This document shows, in pieces, positions 1 to 6,287 of a DNA stretch of 7,677 bases (positions are counted from its first letter, which is position 1; every line of letters begins with the position of its first letter). The translations under genes were made by a program, and so were the position numbers. The stretch is from Gemmatimonadota bacterium (lineage in GTDB: Bacteria > Gemmatimonadota > Gemmatimonadetes > Palauibacterales > Palauibacteraceae), in the NCBI GenBank assembly GCA_030598525.1, contig JAUVPT010000067.1, positions 1 through 7,677 on the forward strand, written 5' to 3'. Below the pieces are notes generated by a model. That model was not told the origin of the DNA and did no database searches. It worked only from the letters and a program-made list of their open reading frames with translations.

Positions 1-92
1 CGTACGATGCCCAGGAAGATCAGGTCCGGCTGATCGAGGTTCTCGAGGCCTGCTATCAGTCGGCCAGGGAGGGCCGCGAGGTCAGTCTGTGA
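1..92 (+). CDS. Partial C-terminus of probable Gfo/Idh/MocA-family oxidoreductase
   Basis: Only the last 29 codons are present, read from position 3 and ending in TGA at 90-92. The peptide starts YDAQEDQVRLIEVLEACYQ and ends SAREGREVSL. This matches the usual C-terminal helix and tail of Gfo/Idh/MocA NAD(P)-dependent dehydrogenases, where a helix of the type 'ALEVVLAAYESARTGR' is followed by a short 'xVxL' strand. The Rossmann domain and the EKP motif lie outside the window, so cofactor and substrate (typically a sugar or inositol) cannot be inferred. The stop lies 19 nt before the likely start of the class V aminotransferase-fold gene, so the two are probably co-transcribed. The family call rests on a short tail and is tentative. 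Confidence 0.55.
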   Translation, partial: YDAQEDQVRLIEVLEACYQSAREGREVSL

Positions 93-98
93 GTCGCC

Positions 99-103
99 GG
101 AGG
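99..103 (+). promoter_or_regulatory. Ribosome binding site choosing the aminotransferase start
   Basis: GGAGG at 99-103 is 8 nt upstream of GTG at 112. It overlaps or abuts the alternative GTGs at 103 and 106, and so argues against them as starts. Confidence 0.6.
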
Positions 104-111
104 TGGTGCCG

Positions 112-1284
112 GTGAACACGCCGGAGGCTCTCAGCCGACAGACGCACGGTTTCCATATTCCGGCGGGAGTTCACTACCTGAATTGCGCTTTCATGTCTCC
201 GCTGCTTCGAGAGGTGGAAGAGGCGGGGATCGAAGGCATGCGTCGCAAGCGCACGCCCTTCGAGACCGCGCCCCGGGACTTCTTCGAGGACAGCGATCGC
301 CTGCGTGATGCTTTCGCCTCGCTGATCGGAGCGCCGGATCCGGAGCGCGTGGCGATCGTACCCTCCGTTTCTTACGGAATCACGACCGTGGCTCGCAATC
401 TGAACCCTCCGCGCGGGTCGAACGTCGTCATTCTCGCCGAGCAGTTTCCCAGCAACGTGTACCCATGGCGTCGGCTGGCCGATGAGCGGGAACTCGTCCT
501 GCGAACGGTGGAGGCTCCGGTCACGGCCGGCTCACGAGGCGCGGCCTGGAACGAAGCCCTTCTCGAGGCAATCGACTCGTCCACGTCAGTGGTGGCCGTG
601 CCACTCTACCACTGGATGGACGGAACGCGCTTCGATCTCGAGGAAGTGGGAAAGCGCGCCCGCGAGCTGGGGGCGGCTCTGGTCATTGACGGGACGCAGT
701 CCGTCGGCGCGGTCCCTTTCGATCTCTCGGCCGTACAGCCCGATGCGCTCGTGTGTGCGGGGTACAAGTGGCTTCTCGGTCCGTACAGCCTCGGGCTTGC
801 CTGGTACGGGAGCCGGTTCGACGGCGGGGTGCCCCTCGAGGAAACCTGGACCTCGCGGCCGGACAGCGATGACTTCCGGCGTATAGGGGACTACAGGAAT
901 GACTACCGCCCGGGCGCGGCCCGCTACGACGTCGGCGAACGTTCGAACTTCATCCTCGTTCCCATGCAGCTGGCGGCAATTCGGAGGATCCTGGCGTGGT
1001 CTCCGGAGGCGATCCAGGAGTACTGTCGTTCGATTACGCGCGACGCCCTCACCGAAGCCGTCTCGCTCGGTGTGACGGTTGAGGACGAGATGTGGAGGGG
1101 GAATCACCTGTTCGGTCTTCGGCTCCCGGCAGGAGTCGATCCTGCTCGCCTGGGTCCCGAGCTGGAGGCCCGCTCCATCTCGGTATCACTGCGAGGAAGT
1201 GCGATTCGCGTGGCTCCGCACGTCTACAACGGGGAGGAAGACCTGAACACCCTGGTCGAGGCCATTCGCGTAACGCTGGGGTGA
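112..1284 (+). CDS. Class V aminotransferase-fold PLP-dependent enzyme
   Basis: About 390 residues, a full-length fold-type I PLP enzyme of the aminotransferase class V superfamily (the group with isopenicillin-N epimerase, kynureninase and cysteine desulfurase-like proteins). The N-terminus has HYLNCAFMSPL, typical of the substrate-site entry. VIDGTQSVGAVPFDL supplies the PLP-ring Asp (D193) and the following Gln. CAGYKWLLGPYSLG supplies the Schiff-base lysine K219. The C-terminal small domain ends with SLRGSAIRVAPHVYNGEEDL. No Cys sits where cysteine desulfurases carry their active-site Cys (the only cysteines are near 25, 215 and 305), so desulfurase or selenocysteine lyase activity is unlikely. 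In-frame GTGs at 103, 106 and 112 all could start it. I choose 112 because GGAGG at 99-103 sits 8 nt upstream of it and neither earlier GTG has a Shine-Dalgarno. It follows the oxidoreductase closely. The substrate is unknown; a racemase/epimerase or lyase role is also possible. Confidence 0.9.
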   Translation: MNTPEALSRQTHGFHIPAGVHYLNCAFMSPLLREVEEAGIEGMRRKRTPFETAPRDFFEDSDRLRDAFASLIGAPDPERVAIVPSVSYGITTVARNLNPPRGSNVVILAEQFPSNVYPWRRLADERELVLRTVEAPVTAGSRGAAWNEALLEAIDSSTSVVAVPLYHWMDGTRFDLEEVGKRARELGAALVIDGTQSVGAVPFDLSAVQPDALVCAGYKWLLGPYSLGLAWYGSRFDGGVPLEETWTSRPDSDDFRRIGDYRNDYRPGAARYDVGERSNFILVPMQLAAIRRILAWSPEAIQEYCRSITRDALTEAVSLGVTVEDEMWRGNHLFGLRLPAGVDPARLGPELEARSISVSLRGSAIRVAPHVYNGEEDLNTLVEAIRVTLG

Positions 1285-1299
1285 CGCCGGCCATCCGGA

Positions 1300-1326
1300 C
1301 AGGCCTGGCATGACCCGACGGGCCTG
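1300..1326. terminator. Weak candidate bidirectional terminator in convergent gap
   Basis: The 56-nt gap between two convergent genes holds a 6-bp inverted repeat, CAGGCC (1300-1305) and GGCCTG (1321-1326), with a 15-nt loop. There is no T-run on either strand, so an intrinsic terminator is not well supported. It is listed because it is the only structure in this convergent gap, where one would be expected. Confidence 0.2.
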
Positions 1327-1340
1327 CCTCGCGTCCAGGA

Positions 1341-2555
1341 TCACACTTTGAGGTCGTGCGAGCGCCGACGGAACACGTACCACCCGCGGGTAACCCGGGA
1401 CTTCCGGTAGCCGAGGAGGTGGAACACGTCGGCGGTCAGCCAGCGGGCGACCCGCCGATCGACGATCAGGACATCCTCGCGGCGCCGGGCCGGGTGGATG
1501 CCTGGCAGCCACCGGGCGAGAGACGAGATGCGCAGCCGGCGCAGCCCGGCGGACAGGCGTAGCCACGCCGGGCGTACGTCGCGGACCACGAAGAACCCGT
1601 CGTCCCCCTGGTCCTGGTACAGTGGTAGGAATATGCGACCGTCCTCTGGAGCCGTCACCGGTCCATCGCGGTCATGACCGACGACCTCGCCGGCTGATAT
1701 CCTCTGGAAGTTCAGGTATCCGGGTCGCATCGTGAAACCGTCGCCGTCGTCCACCGGCTTCCGGTAGCGGACCTCGAAGATCATGGGCAGGTCGCGCGAG
1801 GCCTCCCCGAGGGCTTCCCGCATCGATTCGGCTTCCGGCAGGTCTTCTTCCGCGAGATGGCCGCCCGCGATAAGGGCCATCCATACGGCACGCTCATGGT
1901 GATCCACGGATACCGGATCGTCATGCTGCCCGGCCTCGATACCCATCGTCACGGGCCCGGCAGTCGTGATCACTTCGAGCAGCGCGCCGTTGATCTGCTC
2001 CTCGATTCCCAGGACCAGGGGAAGGCCAATACGTCGGGCGAACGCCCGGTTCCGAATCGTGTCGGCGAGAGTGAGAAACGGAGGGCCATCCGCAGACGTG
2101 GTGTGCAGGTCGATAACATTGATGCCGGAACGATCTCCCTCGAGTTCCTTCCGGAGCACGGCTATCAGTTGCGCCTGTTCGCCGTCCTCTGCCGGCGCCC
2201 CCGGGGACGTTTCCGCCCTCTGCATGCCCCGTGGGCTCCAGCCGCGATTCAGGTCTCTCTCCAGGAACCTGCGGCCTGCCCGCAGAGCCCTGATGTTGCC
2301 CGCGATCGCGACGATCTGGCCGTTGAAGGGAGGCTTTGTTTCGTGAAGGGTGGAGAGCACGCGCCGAAGGGCCAGCACCCCGGCGGGTTCGTTCCCGTGC
2401 AGGCCCCCGAGGCAGATGAGGCGGGGGCCCGGCAGGGTGCCATATCGGCCGATGATGCGTTCGCTTTCGAGACCGTCTCTCCCCGACAACCGCAGATCTG
2501 CCTGGCGATGTGCCTCCGGACCGGATCTCTCCGGTGAGCTGACGACTCGGCTCAC
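1341..2555 (-). CDS. AstE/AspA-family zinc-dependent deacylase (succinylglutamate desuccinylase/aspartoacylase-like)
   Basis: 404 residues from GTG at 2555. It belongs to the M14-like AstE/AspA family, zinc hydrolases that remove acyl groups from N-acylated amino acids. LICLGGLHGNEPAG gives zinc ligands H53 and E56, NVIDLHTTS gives the third ligand H151, ERDLNRGW (99-106) matches the conserved DLNR substrate-binding motif, and MGIEAGQHDDP gives the probable catalytic E207. A C-terminal beta domain follows (about 258-325). The last ~80 residues are a basic, aromatic-rich tail that goes beyond the usual ~320-residue family length. The GTG start overlaps the upstream ligase stop as GTGA, with GAGGAG 11 nt upstream, which suggests translational coupling. 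The frame is open up to 2654, but that would overlap the ligase by about 100 nt and adds nonconserved Arg/His-rich sequence. No arginine-succinyltransferase pathway genes are adjacent, so a true AstE role is unlikely. The substrate is probably the product of the neighbouring ligase (inference). Confidence 0.87.
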   Translation of the reverse strand: MSRVVSSPERSGPEAHRQADLRLSGRDGLESERIIGRYGTLPGPRLICLGGLHGNEPAGVLALRRVLSTLHETKPPFNGQIVAIAGNIRALRAGRRFLERDLNRGWSPRGMQRAETSPGAPAEDGEQAQLIAVLRKELEGDRSGINVIDLHTTSADGPPFLTLADTIRNRAFARRIGLPLVLGIEEQINGALLEVITTAGPVTMGIEAGQHDDPVSVDHHERAVWMALIAGGHLAEEDLPEAESMREALGEASRDLPMIFEVRYRKPVDDGDGFTMRPGYLNFQRISAGEVVGHDRDGPVTAPEDGRIFLPLYQDQGDDGFFVVRDVRPAWLRLSAGLRRLRISSLARWLPGIHPARRREDVLIVDRRVARWLTADVFHLLGYRKSRVTRGWYVFRRRSHDLKV

Positions 2556-4465
2556 TCGCGCAGCATCTCCTCGAGAAGCGTACCCGCGATGCGCATGAAG
2601 TCGTGCTCGGTGACGATTCCGATGAGCCGGTCCTCCTTGACGATTGGAAGACACGAGATCCGGTGCTCCCGCATCAAGTCGATGGCCTCGAGCGTCGTCG
2701 TTTCGGGGCCGGCCGTGACCAGGTCGGTGACCATCACGCGGCTGACGGGAATGGGGCTATCCTCCCCCCGACCCTCGTCGCTGGCGAGGAAGCGCAGCAA
2801 CGGCCGATGAGATACGAGACCGACGAGTCGGTGTTCGTTGTCCTCGACCGGAACGTGGTGGATGCGGTGCCAGTCCATCAGGTTCGCGACCAGATCGATG
2901 GCCTGGTCCTCGTTCACCGTCAGGAGGTCGGTGGACATGTACTGCTCGACCCGCAGGTAGCTGGGCTTCCAGCTCCCTGCCTCGTCCAGCTCCGCGCGGC
3001 CCCATTCATGAACCGGCCGGGCGTGTCGCTGACGCTCCACCGTGGCCGCGACCAGCGCCGCCATACGTTCCTCAAGGGTACCCTTCTCGCCCATGCTGGC
3101 GAGTGAATTGAGCTGCCACCGGGCGCCGGTCCGTCTCGAGTCGACTCGAGCCTCGACCGTGTCGAGGTACCGCTCGATGTCGGCGGCATCGATCCCTCGC
3201 GTCTGCAGCCCCCGGCGAGCGAGCGGCAGCAGGGTGTCACAGATCAGCGCCTGTGCCGTGACCGGCTCGCCGTCGAACCACGTGAGATGGGCCTCCAGAC
3301 CAAGTCGCGCGGCGGACAGGAAATTCGTGTACACCGAGTCGAACGCGATCACCTCCCGCACGTCATCCACTTCCTCGGCCAGGCCGCTGAGAAGGCCGAA
3401 CCAGAACGCGGCGTTCGCCACCTCGTCGCGGACCGATGGGCCGCACGGCAAGACACGATTCTCGATCCTCAGGTGGGCGACGTCGTTAGCCACCCCGTAG
3501 CAGGCACGGTTCCACCGGTATACGGTGCTGTTGAACAGCTGGAGGGCCTTGAGACTCGGAACCCGCCCTTCGCTCATCATTTCGAACGGATCCTCATCGA
3601 TCTCCCGGCCCAGAAGCACGTGGAATCGGGATACGTCTGACTTGAAGATCTCGATGACGGACTCGTCGACCCACTCCCGCCCGAAGCTCACGCGCGCGGG
3701 AACGTCCCGGATTTCGGAGATGGGACTTCGCGTGTCCACAGACTGCTGGAACACCGCGATTCGAGTCTCTGCCCACAGTCGTCGGCCCAGCATGAGTGGA
3801 GAGTTCACGGCCGCCGCCAGCACCGGCCCCGTCACCGCCATGGCGATGTTGTAGAGGCGGGCGAATTCCTCGGGTCCGACCTGAAAATGTACCTGGAAAC
3901 TGGCGTTCGCCGCCTCCAGCATCACCGAGTCATGGGTGACCCGAAGCTCGTCAGTGCCCTTGATGCGAAGTTCGTAGTTACTGCCGCGAAGCCGGGTCAG
4001 AGCGTCGTTCAGGGCGTAGTATCGGTCCGCCGGCACCATGTTGTCGACGGAAAGGTCGGACTTCCTGAGCGTCGGCAGAATGCCGGCGAGAACCACCTCA
4101 GCGCCGAGATCGCGAACCGTATGCCGGACCTTTTCCAGCAGTTCGTTGAGCCGGTTCTCCATCAGCCGCAGGCAGTTACCGCCAAACAGCAGAGGGTCGA
4201 GGTTGAATTCGAGGTTGAACCGGCCGATCTCGCTGGTGACGCGTGGGTCGTCGATTCGCTCGAGCGCCTCCACCGCGACGGGGGCGGGACGCCACATGTC
4301 GTCCACCAGGAAAAGCTCCTGCTCCAGCCCGATCCGCCTCACCCCGGACTCAATCATGTCTCCGTGCAGAAGCTGGTCCAGCGCCCGCACGTCCCGCAGC
4401 AAAGCCTGGGTAAATACCCTGAGATCGGAGCTGTCCAGCTCTATCCGGATGTCCTTTTCGCCCAA
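2552..4465 (-). CDS. GCS2-type carboxylate-amine ligase (glutamate-cysteine ligase-like) fused to a C-terminal CBS pair
   Basis: 637 residues, with two parts. Residues about 40-460 are a GCS2/YbdK-like ligase of the glutamine synthetase fold. It has RRIGLEQELFLVD (43-55, the GxExE metal/nucleotide motif), FNLEFNLDP (83-91), ANASFQVHFQVGP (186-198) and HLRIENRVLPCGPS (331-344). Family members join a carboxylate, usually the gamma-carboxyl of Glu, to an amine using ATP. Residues about 507-562 and 573-628 form two CBS motifs, the second ending RLIGIVTEHDFMRIAG. CBS pairs commonly bind adenine nucleotides, so allosteric control is plausible. The start is TTG at 4465: GGAGG lies 5 nt upstream and there is no earlier in-frame start. 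It lies 106 nt after the small membrane protein and overlaps the deacylase start by 4 nt. Glutathione synthesis is not shown, since no glutathione synthetase is nearby. The true amine substrate is unknown. Confidence 0.9.
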   Translation of the reverse strand: MGEKDIRIELDSSDLRVFTQALLRDVRALDQLLHGDMIESGVRRIGLEQELFLVDDMWRPAPVAVEALERIDDPRVTSEIGRFNLEFNLDPLLFGGNCLRLMENRLNELLEKVRHTVRDLGAEVVLAGILPTLRKSDLSVDNMVPADRYYALNDALTRLRGSNYELRIKGTDELRVTHDSVMLEAANASFQVHFQVGPEEFARLYNIAMAVTGPVLAAAVNSPLMLGRRLWAETRIAVFQQSVDTRSPISEIRDVPARVSFGREWVDESVIEIFKSDVSRFHVLLGREIDEDPFEMMSEGRVPSLKALQLFNSTVYRWNRACYGVANDVAHLRIENRVLPCGPSVRDEVANAAFWFGLLSGLAEEVDDVREVIAFDSVYTNFLSAARLGLEAHLTWFDGEPVTAQALICDTLLPLARRGLQTRGIDAADIERYLDTVEARVDSRRTGARWQLNSLASMGEKGTLEERMAALVAATVERQRHARPVHEWGRAELDEAGSWKPSYLRVEQYMSTDLLTVNEDQAIDLVANLMDWHRIHHVPVEDNEHRLVGLVSHRPLLRFLASDEGRGEDSPIPVSRVMVTDLVTAGPETTTLEAIDLMREHRISCLPIVKEDRLIGIVTEHDFMRIAGTLLEEMLRE

Positions 4466-4571
4466 CGCAACCTCCGCTCCGATGGGGCCGGGCCCCTGGT
4501 GGCCCGGACGGCGCGAGCGAGTAAGGTCGCGCTCGATTTCCGCCGTGACAAGTACGGGTTTGGCGAACCGG
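4466..4571 (-). other. 106-nt leader with two tandem potential stem-loops upstream of the ligase gene
   Basis: Between the small membrane protein stop and the TTG of the ligase lie two inverted repeats. One is GCGCGA/TCGCGC (4511-4516 with 4527-4532, 10-nt loop). The other is CCGGGCC/GGCCCGG (4488-4494 with 4501-4507, 6-nt loop). The second lies about 13 nt before the ribosome binding site (4474-4470). Neither has a U-tract, so they are not classic terminators. They could be processing sites or tune translation, or may simply reflect high GC. Confidence 0.3.
4470..4474 (-). promoter_or_regulatory. Ribosome binding site supporting a TTG start
   Basis: On the minus strand GGAGG is followed by TTGCG and then TTG at 4465, a 5-nt spacing. 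It fixes the uncommon TTG start of the ligase, as no ATG or GTG lies upstream in frame. Confidence 0.65.
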
Positions 4572-4763
4572 TCAGGGTCGCTTGTCCGATCGCCTTTCGG
4601 GCGAGTATCGCACGAAGTACCGGGAACCCACTTCGCCAGTTCGCTCGGGTTCCGTTCGGTGGGCGCGTCGCAGCCTTCGGGCCACGTACGCTGCCAGGGC
4701 CGCGGCGAGCGAAACCACGATGGTGACCACGATGACCGTGGTCACCAGATCGACGATGTTCAT
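4572..4763 (-). CDS. Small single-pass membrane protein, 63 residues, unknown family
   Basis: ATG at 4763 is preceded by GGAGG at 4775-4771 with an ideal 7-nt spacing, the best ribosome binding site in the window. It starts 31 nt after the stop of the ATPase-like gene, on the same strand. The protein begins MNIVDLVTTVIVVTIVVSLA. Residues about 5-28 form one hydrophobic helix, followed at once by an Arg-rich stretch (ARRLRRAHR) and a polar, basic tail with SRYFVRYSPERR. By the positive-inside rule the N-terminus should be outside and the ~35-residue tail in the cytoplasm. I recognise no family. The position between a signalling-like protein and a ligase suggests a membrane anchor or adaptor for one of them, which is inference. 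The opposite-strand open frames here lack comparable start signals. Confidence 0.7.
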   Translation of the reverse strand: MNIVDLVTTVIVVTIVVSLAAALAAYVARRLRRAHRTEPERTGEVGSRYFVRYSPERRSDKRP

Positions 4764-4770
4764 TCAGATC

Positions 4771-4775
4771 CCTCC
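4771..4775 (-). promoter_or_regulatory. Strong ribosome binding site of the small membrane protein
   Basis: GGAGG on the minus strand, 7 nt before ATG at 4763. It is the main evidence that this 63-codon frame is a real gene. Confidence 0.7.
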
Positions 4776-4794
4776 GGGCAGCCAGGTGGAGTTC

Positions 4795-6240
4795 TCAGGC
4801 ACCCAGCGCCGCCCGGATCTCGTCCGCCTCCTCGGGGCTGGTCAGGATTCCGACCTCCGGGGCACCGGCTGAAGGATCCAGCGACCGCAGCGCACGCTCC
4901 ATGTAGATGCGTGCGTGTCGTCCACGCGCGTCCTGCAGAACTACGCCGTACCCGCCATCCACGAGCCCCACGAAATCACCGGCCTCCAACCGGACGCTCG
5001 AGCGAAGCGCTTCGAGCACGTCCGGCCCTACACTCTCCGGCACCAGTATCAGCGTCAGGTATCCCAGCGAAGGTGACACCAGGCGCTGTCCCACTTCGGC
5101 CTTGAATACTCCTGTCGCGATCAAGTCGGGAATCGGTCGAGGTCTGTCGGAGCGGTTCGAGAGGTCGCGGTCACCGGCCACAACGGCGGCGGCCCTCCGA
5201 AAACGGGACGTGAGCTCCCGGAGGACGACGTCCTGGCGGAGAATGTCGTCGGCTCCGGCCTCCATGGCCCGGGCTCGATCGGAAGATCGGAGCTGTCCCC
5301 GGGAAAGAACGACGATCGCTCCGGCCAGCAGCGGCCGAATAGCGCGGCAGGTCTCGATAGCTTCCTCGATGCCCGACCTTTCGACGGCAATGCACACACC
5401 GCCCCAGGTCTCGGCCTGCAGCAACGAGATCACCTCCGCGGGGTCCCGCGTGTCGCGCACCTCGTACTCCCGGCTCAGCCAACCTTCGACGTCCCGGGTG
5501 ACCGCCTCTGTCATGCGCAGCAGAATCAGTCGCCGGCGATCGCCGTGGGGGATGTCTCCAGTCCGCCGGCGCGGTCCCCTGGCCGGCCGCGTGAGTCCCA
5601 GCCCTGGTCGTGCCTCGACGGTGATGGAACCCGGGTCCTCCATCGGCGGGCGGATCCGGTGAACCGTGATCTCGCGCAGGCCACTCGACAGGCGGACGAA
5701 GTGGAACACGCCTGCGGCGCGCTGAATCACCCAATCCGTTGAGCGAGGCAGATTCTCGTTCAGGTTCGCGACGGCCGTCGCCGCAACGGTGGTACCGGAG
5801 GACTCCTGCCACTGAAGAAACGACCCGGCCATGGCCGTACCCTCCCTCGTTTCCCAGAGCAGAGTCCCCGGGTCGACCGCCAGCCGGCTCACCGGTCCGT
5901 CGAGGGCCTCCGCAAGCTCTCCGAAGGCTTCTTCCGGGCTCGCCGCCTCGAGAATCCGGCGGGGGTATTCGCCCCTGTAACCCAGCACACTGAGCCGGCC
6001 CTCGCGCCATGCGCGCTCAAGTCCCTCGAGTCCCCAGTGCCGAGCCTGCTCGAACAGTTCGTCCGGGGAATGTCCGCCAAGGAATGCCAGCCGCTCGTCC
6101 GCCTCGAGGCCGGCCGCGAGGAACTGCAGCAGGAACGGAAGCTTGCCCGCTCCGGGGGCGCCGGCCAGGAGATAGAGCCCCCCGGCCCTGAGCCCGCCGA
6201 TCCGCTCGTCGAACGGCCCTACGCCACTGGAAATGATCAC
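4795..6240 (-). CDS. KaiC/RadA-like ATPase domain protein with receiver-like and GGDEF-like domains, probably degenerate
   Basis: 481 residues. Residues 1-215 follow the KaiC/RadA RecA-fold pattern: GVGPFDERIGGLRAGGLYLL, then Walker A GAPGAGKL (27-34), and Walker B RLAVDPGTLLW with D123. The Walker A Ser/Thr that ligates Mg is Leu34, and the region where KaiC carries its catalytic acidic pair reads LAFLGGHSPDEL, so hydrolysis is doubtful. Residues about 236-350 resemble a response-regulator receiver (IVVLSRGQLRSS, then EAGADDILRQ), but the expected phospho-Asp strand reads GVCIAVERSG without Asp and the N-terminal acidic pair is absent. Residues about 372-481 resemble the end of a GGDEF domain (EAGDFVGLVDGGYGVVLQDA) without the GG[DE]EF signature. 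The GTG start at 6240 has AGGTGA 6 nt upstream. It is first in the four-gene unit, so a regulatory or scaffold role is likely. Domain calls beyond the ATPase part are by eye. Confidence 0.8.
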   Translation of the reverse strand: MIISSGVGPFDERIGGLRAGGLYLLAGAPGAGKLPFLLQFLAAGLEADERLAFLGGHSPDELFEQARHWGLEGLERAWREGRLSVLGYRGEYPRRILEAASPEEAFGELAEALDGPVSRLAVDPGTLLWETREGTAMAGSFLQWQESSGTTVAATAVANLNENLPRSTDWVIQRAAGVFHFVRLSSGLREITVHRIRPPMEDPGSITVEARPGLGLTRPARGPRRRTGDIPHGDRRRLILLRMTEAVTRDVEGWLSREYEVRDTRDPAEVISLLQAETWGGVCIAVERSGIEEAIETCRAIRPLLAGAIVVLSRGQLRSSDRARAMEAGADDILRQDVVLRELTSRFRRAAAVVAGDRDLSNRSDRPRPIPDLIATGVFKAEVGQRLVSPSLGYLTLILVPESVGPDVLEALRSSVRLEAGDFVGLVDGGYGVVLQDARGRHARIYMERALRSLDPSAGAPEVGILTSPEEADEIRAALGA

Positions 6241-6246
6241 CGTGCG

Positions 6247-6252
6247 TCACCT
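6247..6252 (-). promoter_or_regulatory. Ribosome binding site of the ATPase-like gene
   Basis: AGGTGA on the minus strand, 6 nt before the GTG at 6240. It supports that start, which also places the conserved KaiC-type N-terminus (GVGPFDERIGG) correctly. Confidence 0.5.
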
Positions 6253-6287
6253 GTCCGAAAGTTCGCTGCGTACCGGTTCCCACAGGA

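Noticed and set aside
112..1284. Cysteine desulfurase or selenocysteine lyase
   Set aside because: No cysteine at the catalytic position in the C-terminal domain; that segment reads SLRGSAIRVAPHVYN.
1857..2537. Plus-strand 226-codon open frame opposite the deacylase
   Set aside because: No recognisable domain. The opposite strand carries the complete HGNE/DLHTT zinc-site pattern.
2556..2654. Longer N-terminus for the AstE/AspA-like deacylase, starting at 2654
   Set aside because: It would overlap the CBS end of the ligase by about 100 nt and adds an Arg/His-rich nonconserved stretch. The GTG at 2555 gives a 4-nt overlap and is enough for the full fold.
2552..4465. Glutathione-biosynthesis glutamate-cysteine ligase (gshA/egtA)
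   Set aside because: GCS2 similarity alone does not set the amine substrate. There is no glutathione synthetase or ergothioneine gene nearby, and the CBS fusion is atypical.
3887..5105. Plus-strand open frames (279 and 355 codons) opposite the ligase, the small membrane protein and the ATPase-like gene
   Set aside because: They are rich in Arg, Ser and Pro with no recognisable motifs, as expected for antisense frames of GC-rich genes.
5171..6010. Minus-strand 279-codon frame overlapping the ATPase-like gene in another frame
   Set aside because: Low-complexity Arg/Gly/Pro composition, and it overlaps a gene with clear domain structure and a ribosome binding site.
4795..6240. Circadian-clock KaiC
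   Set aside because: Only one RecA-like domain is present, its Walker A is degenerate and no kaiA or kaiB lies nearby. The similarity is to the broad KaiC/RadA ATPase superfamily only.
6254..6280. ECF-sigma-like promoter (GGAAC at 6280-6276, TCGGA at 6258-6254, 17-nt spacer)
   Set aside because: Transcription would start around the AGGTGA and remove the ribosome binding site, so it does not fit the gene start.
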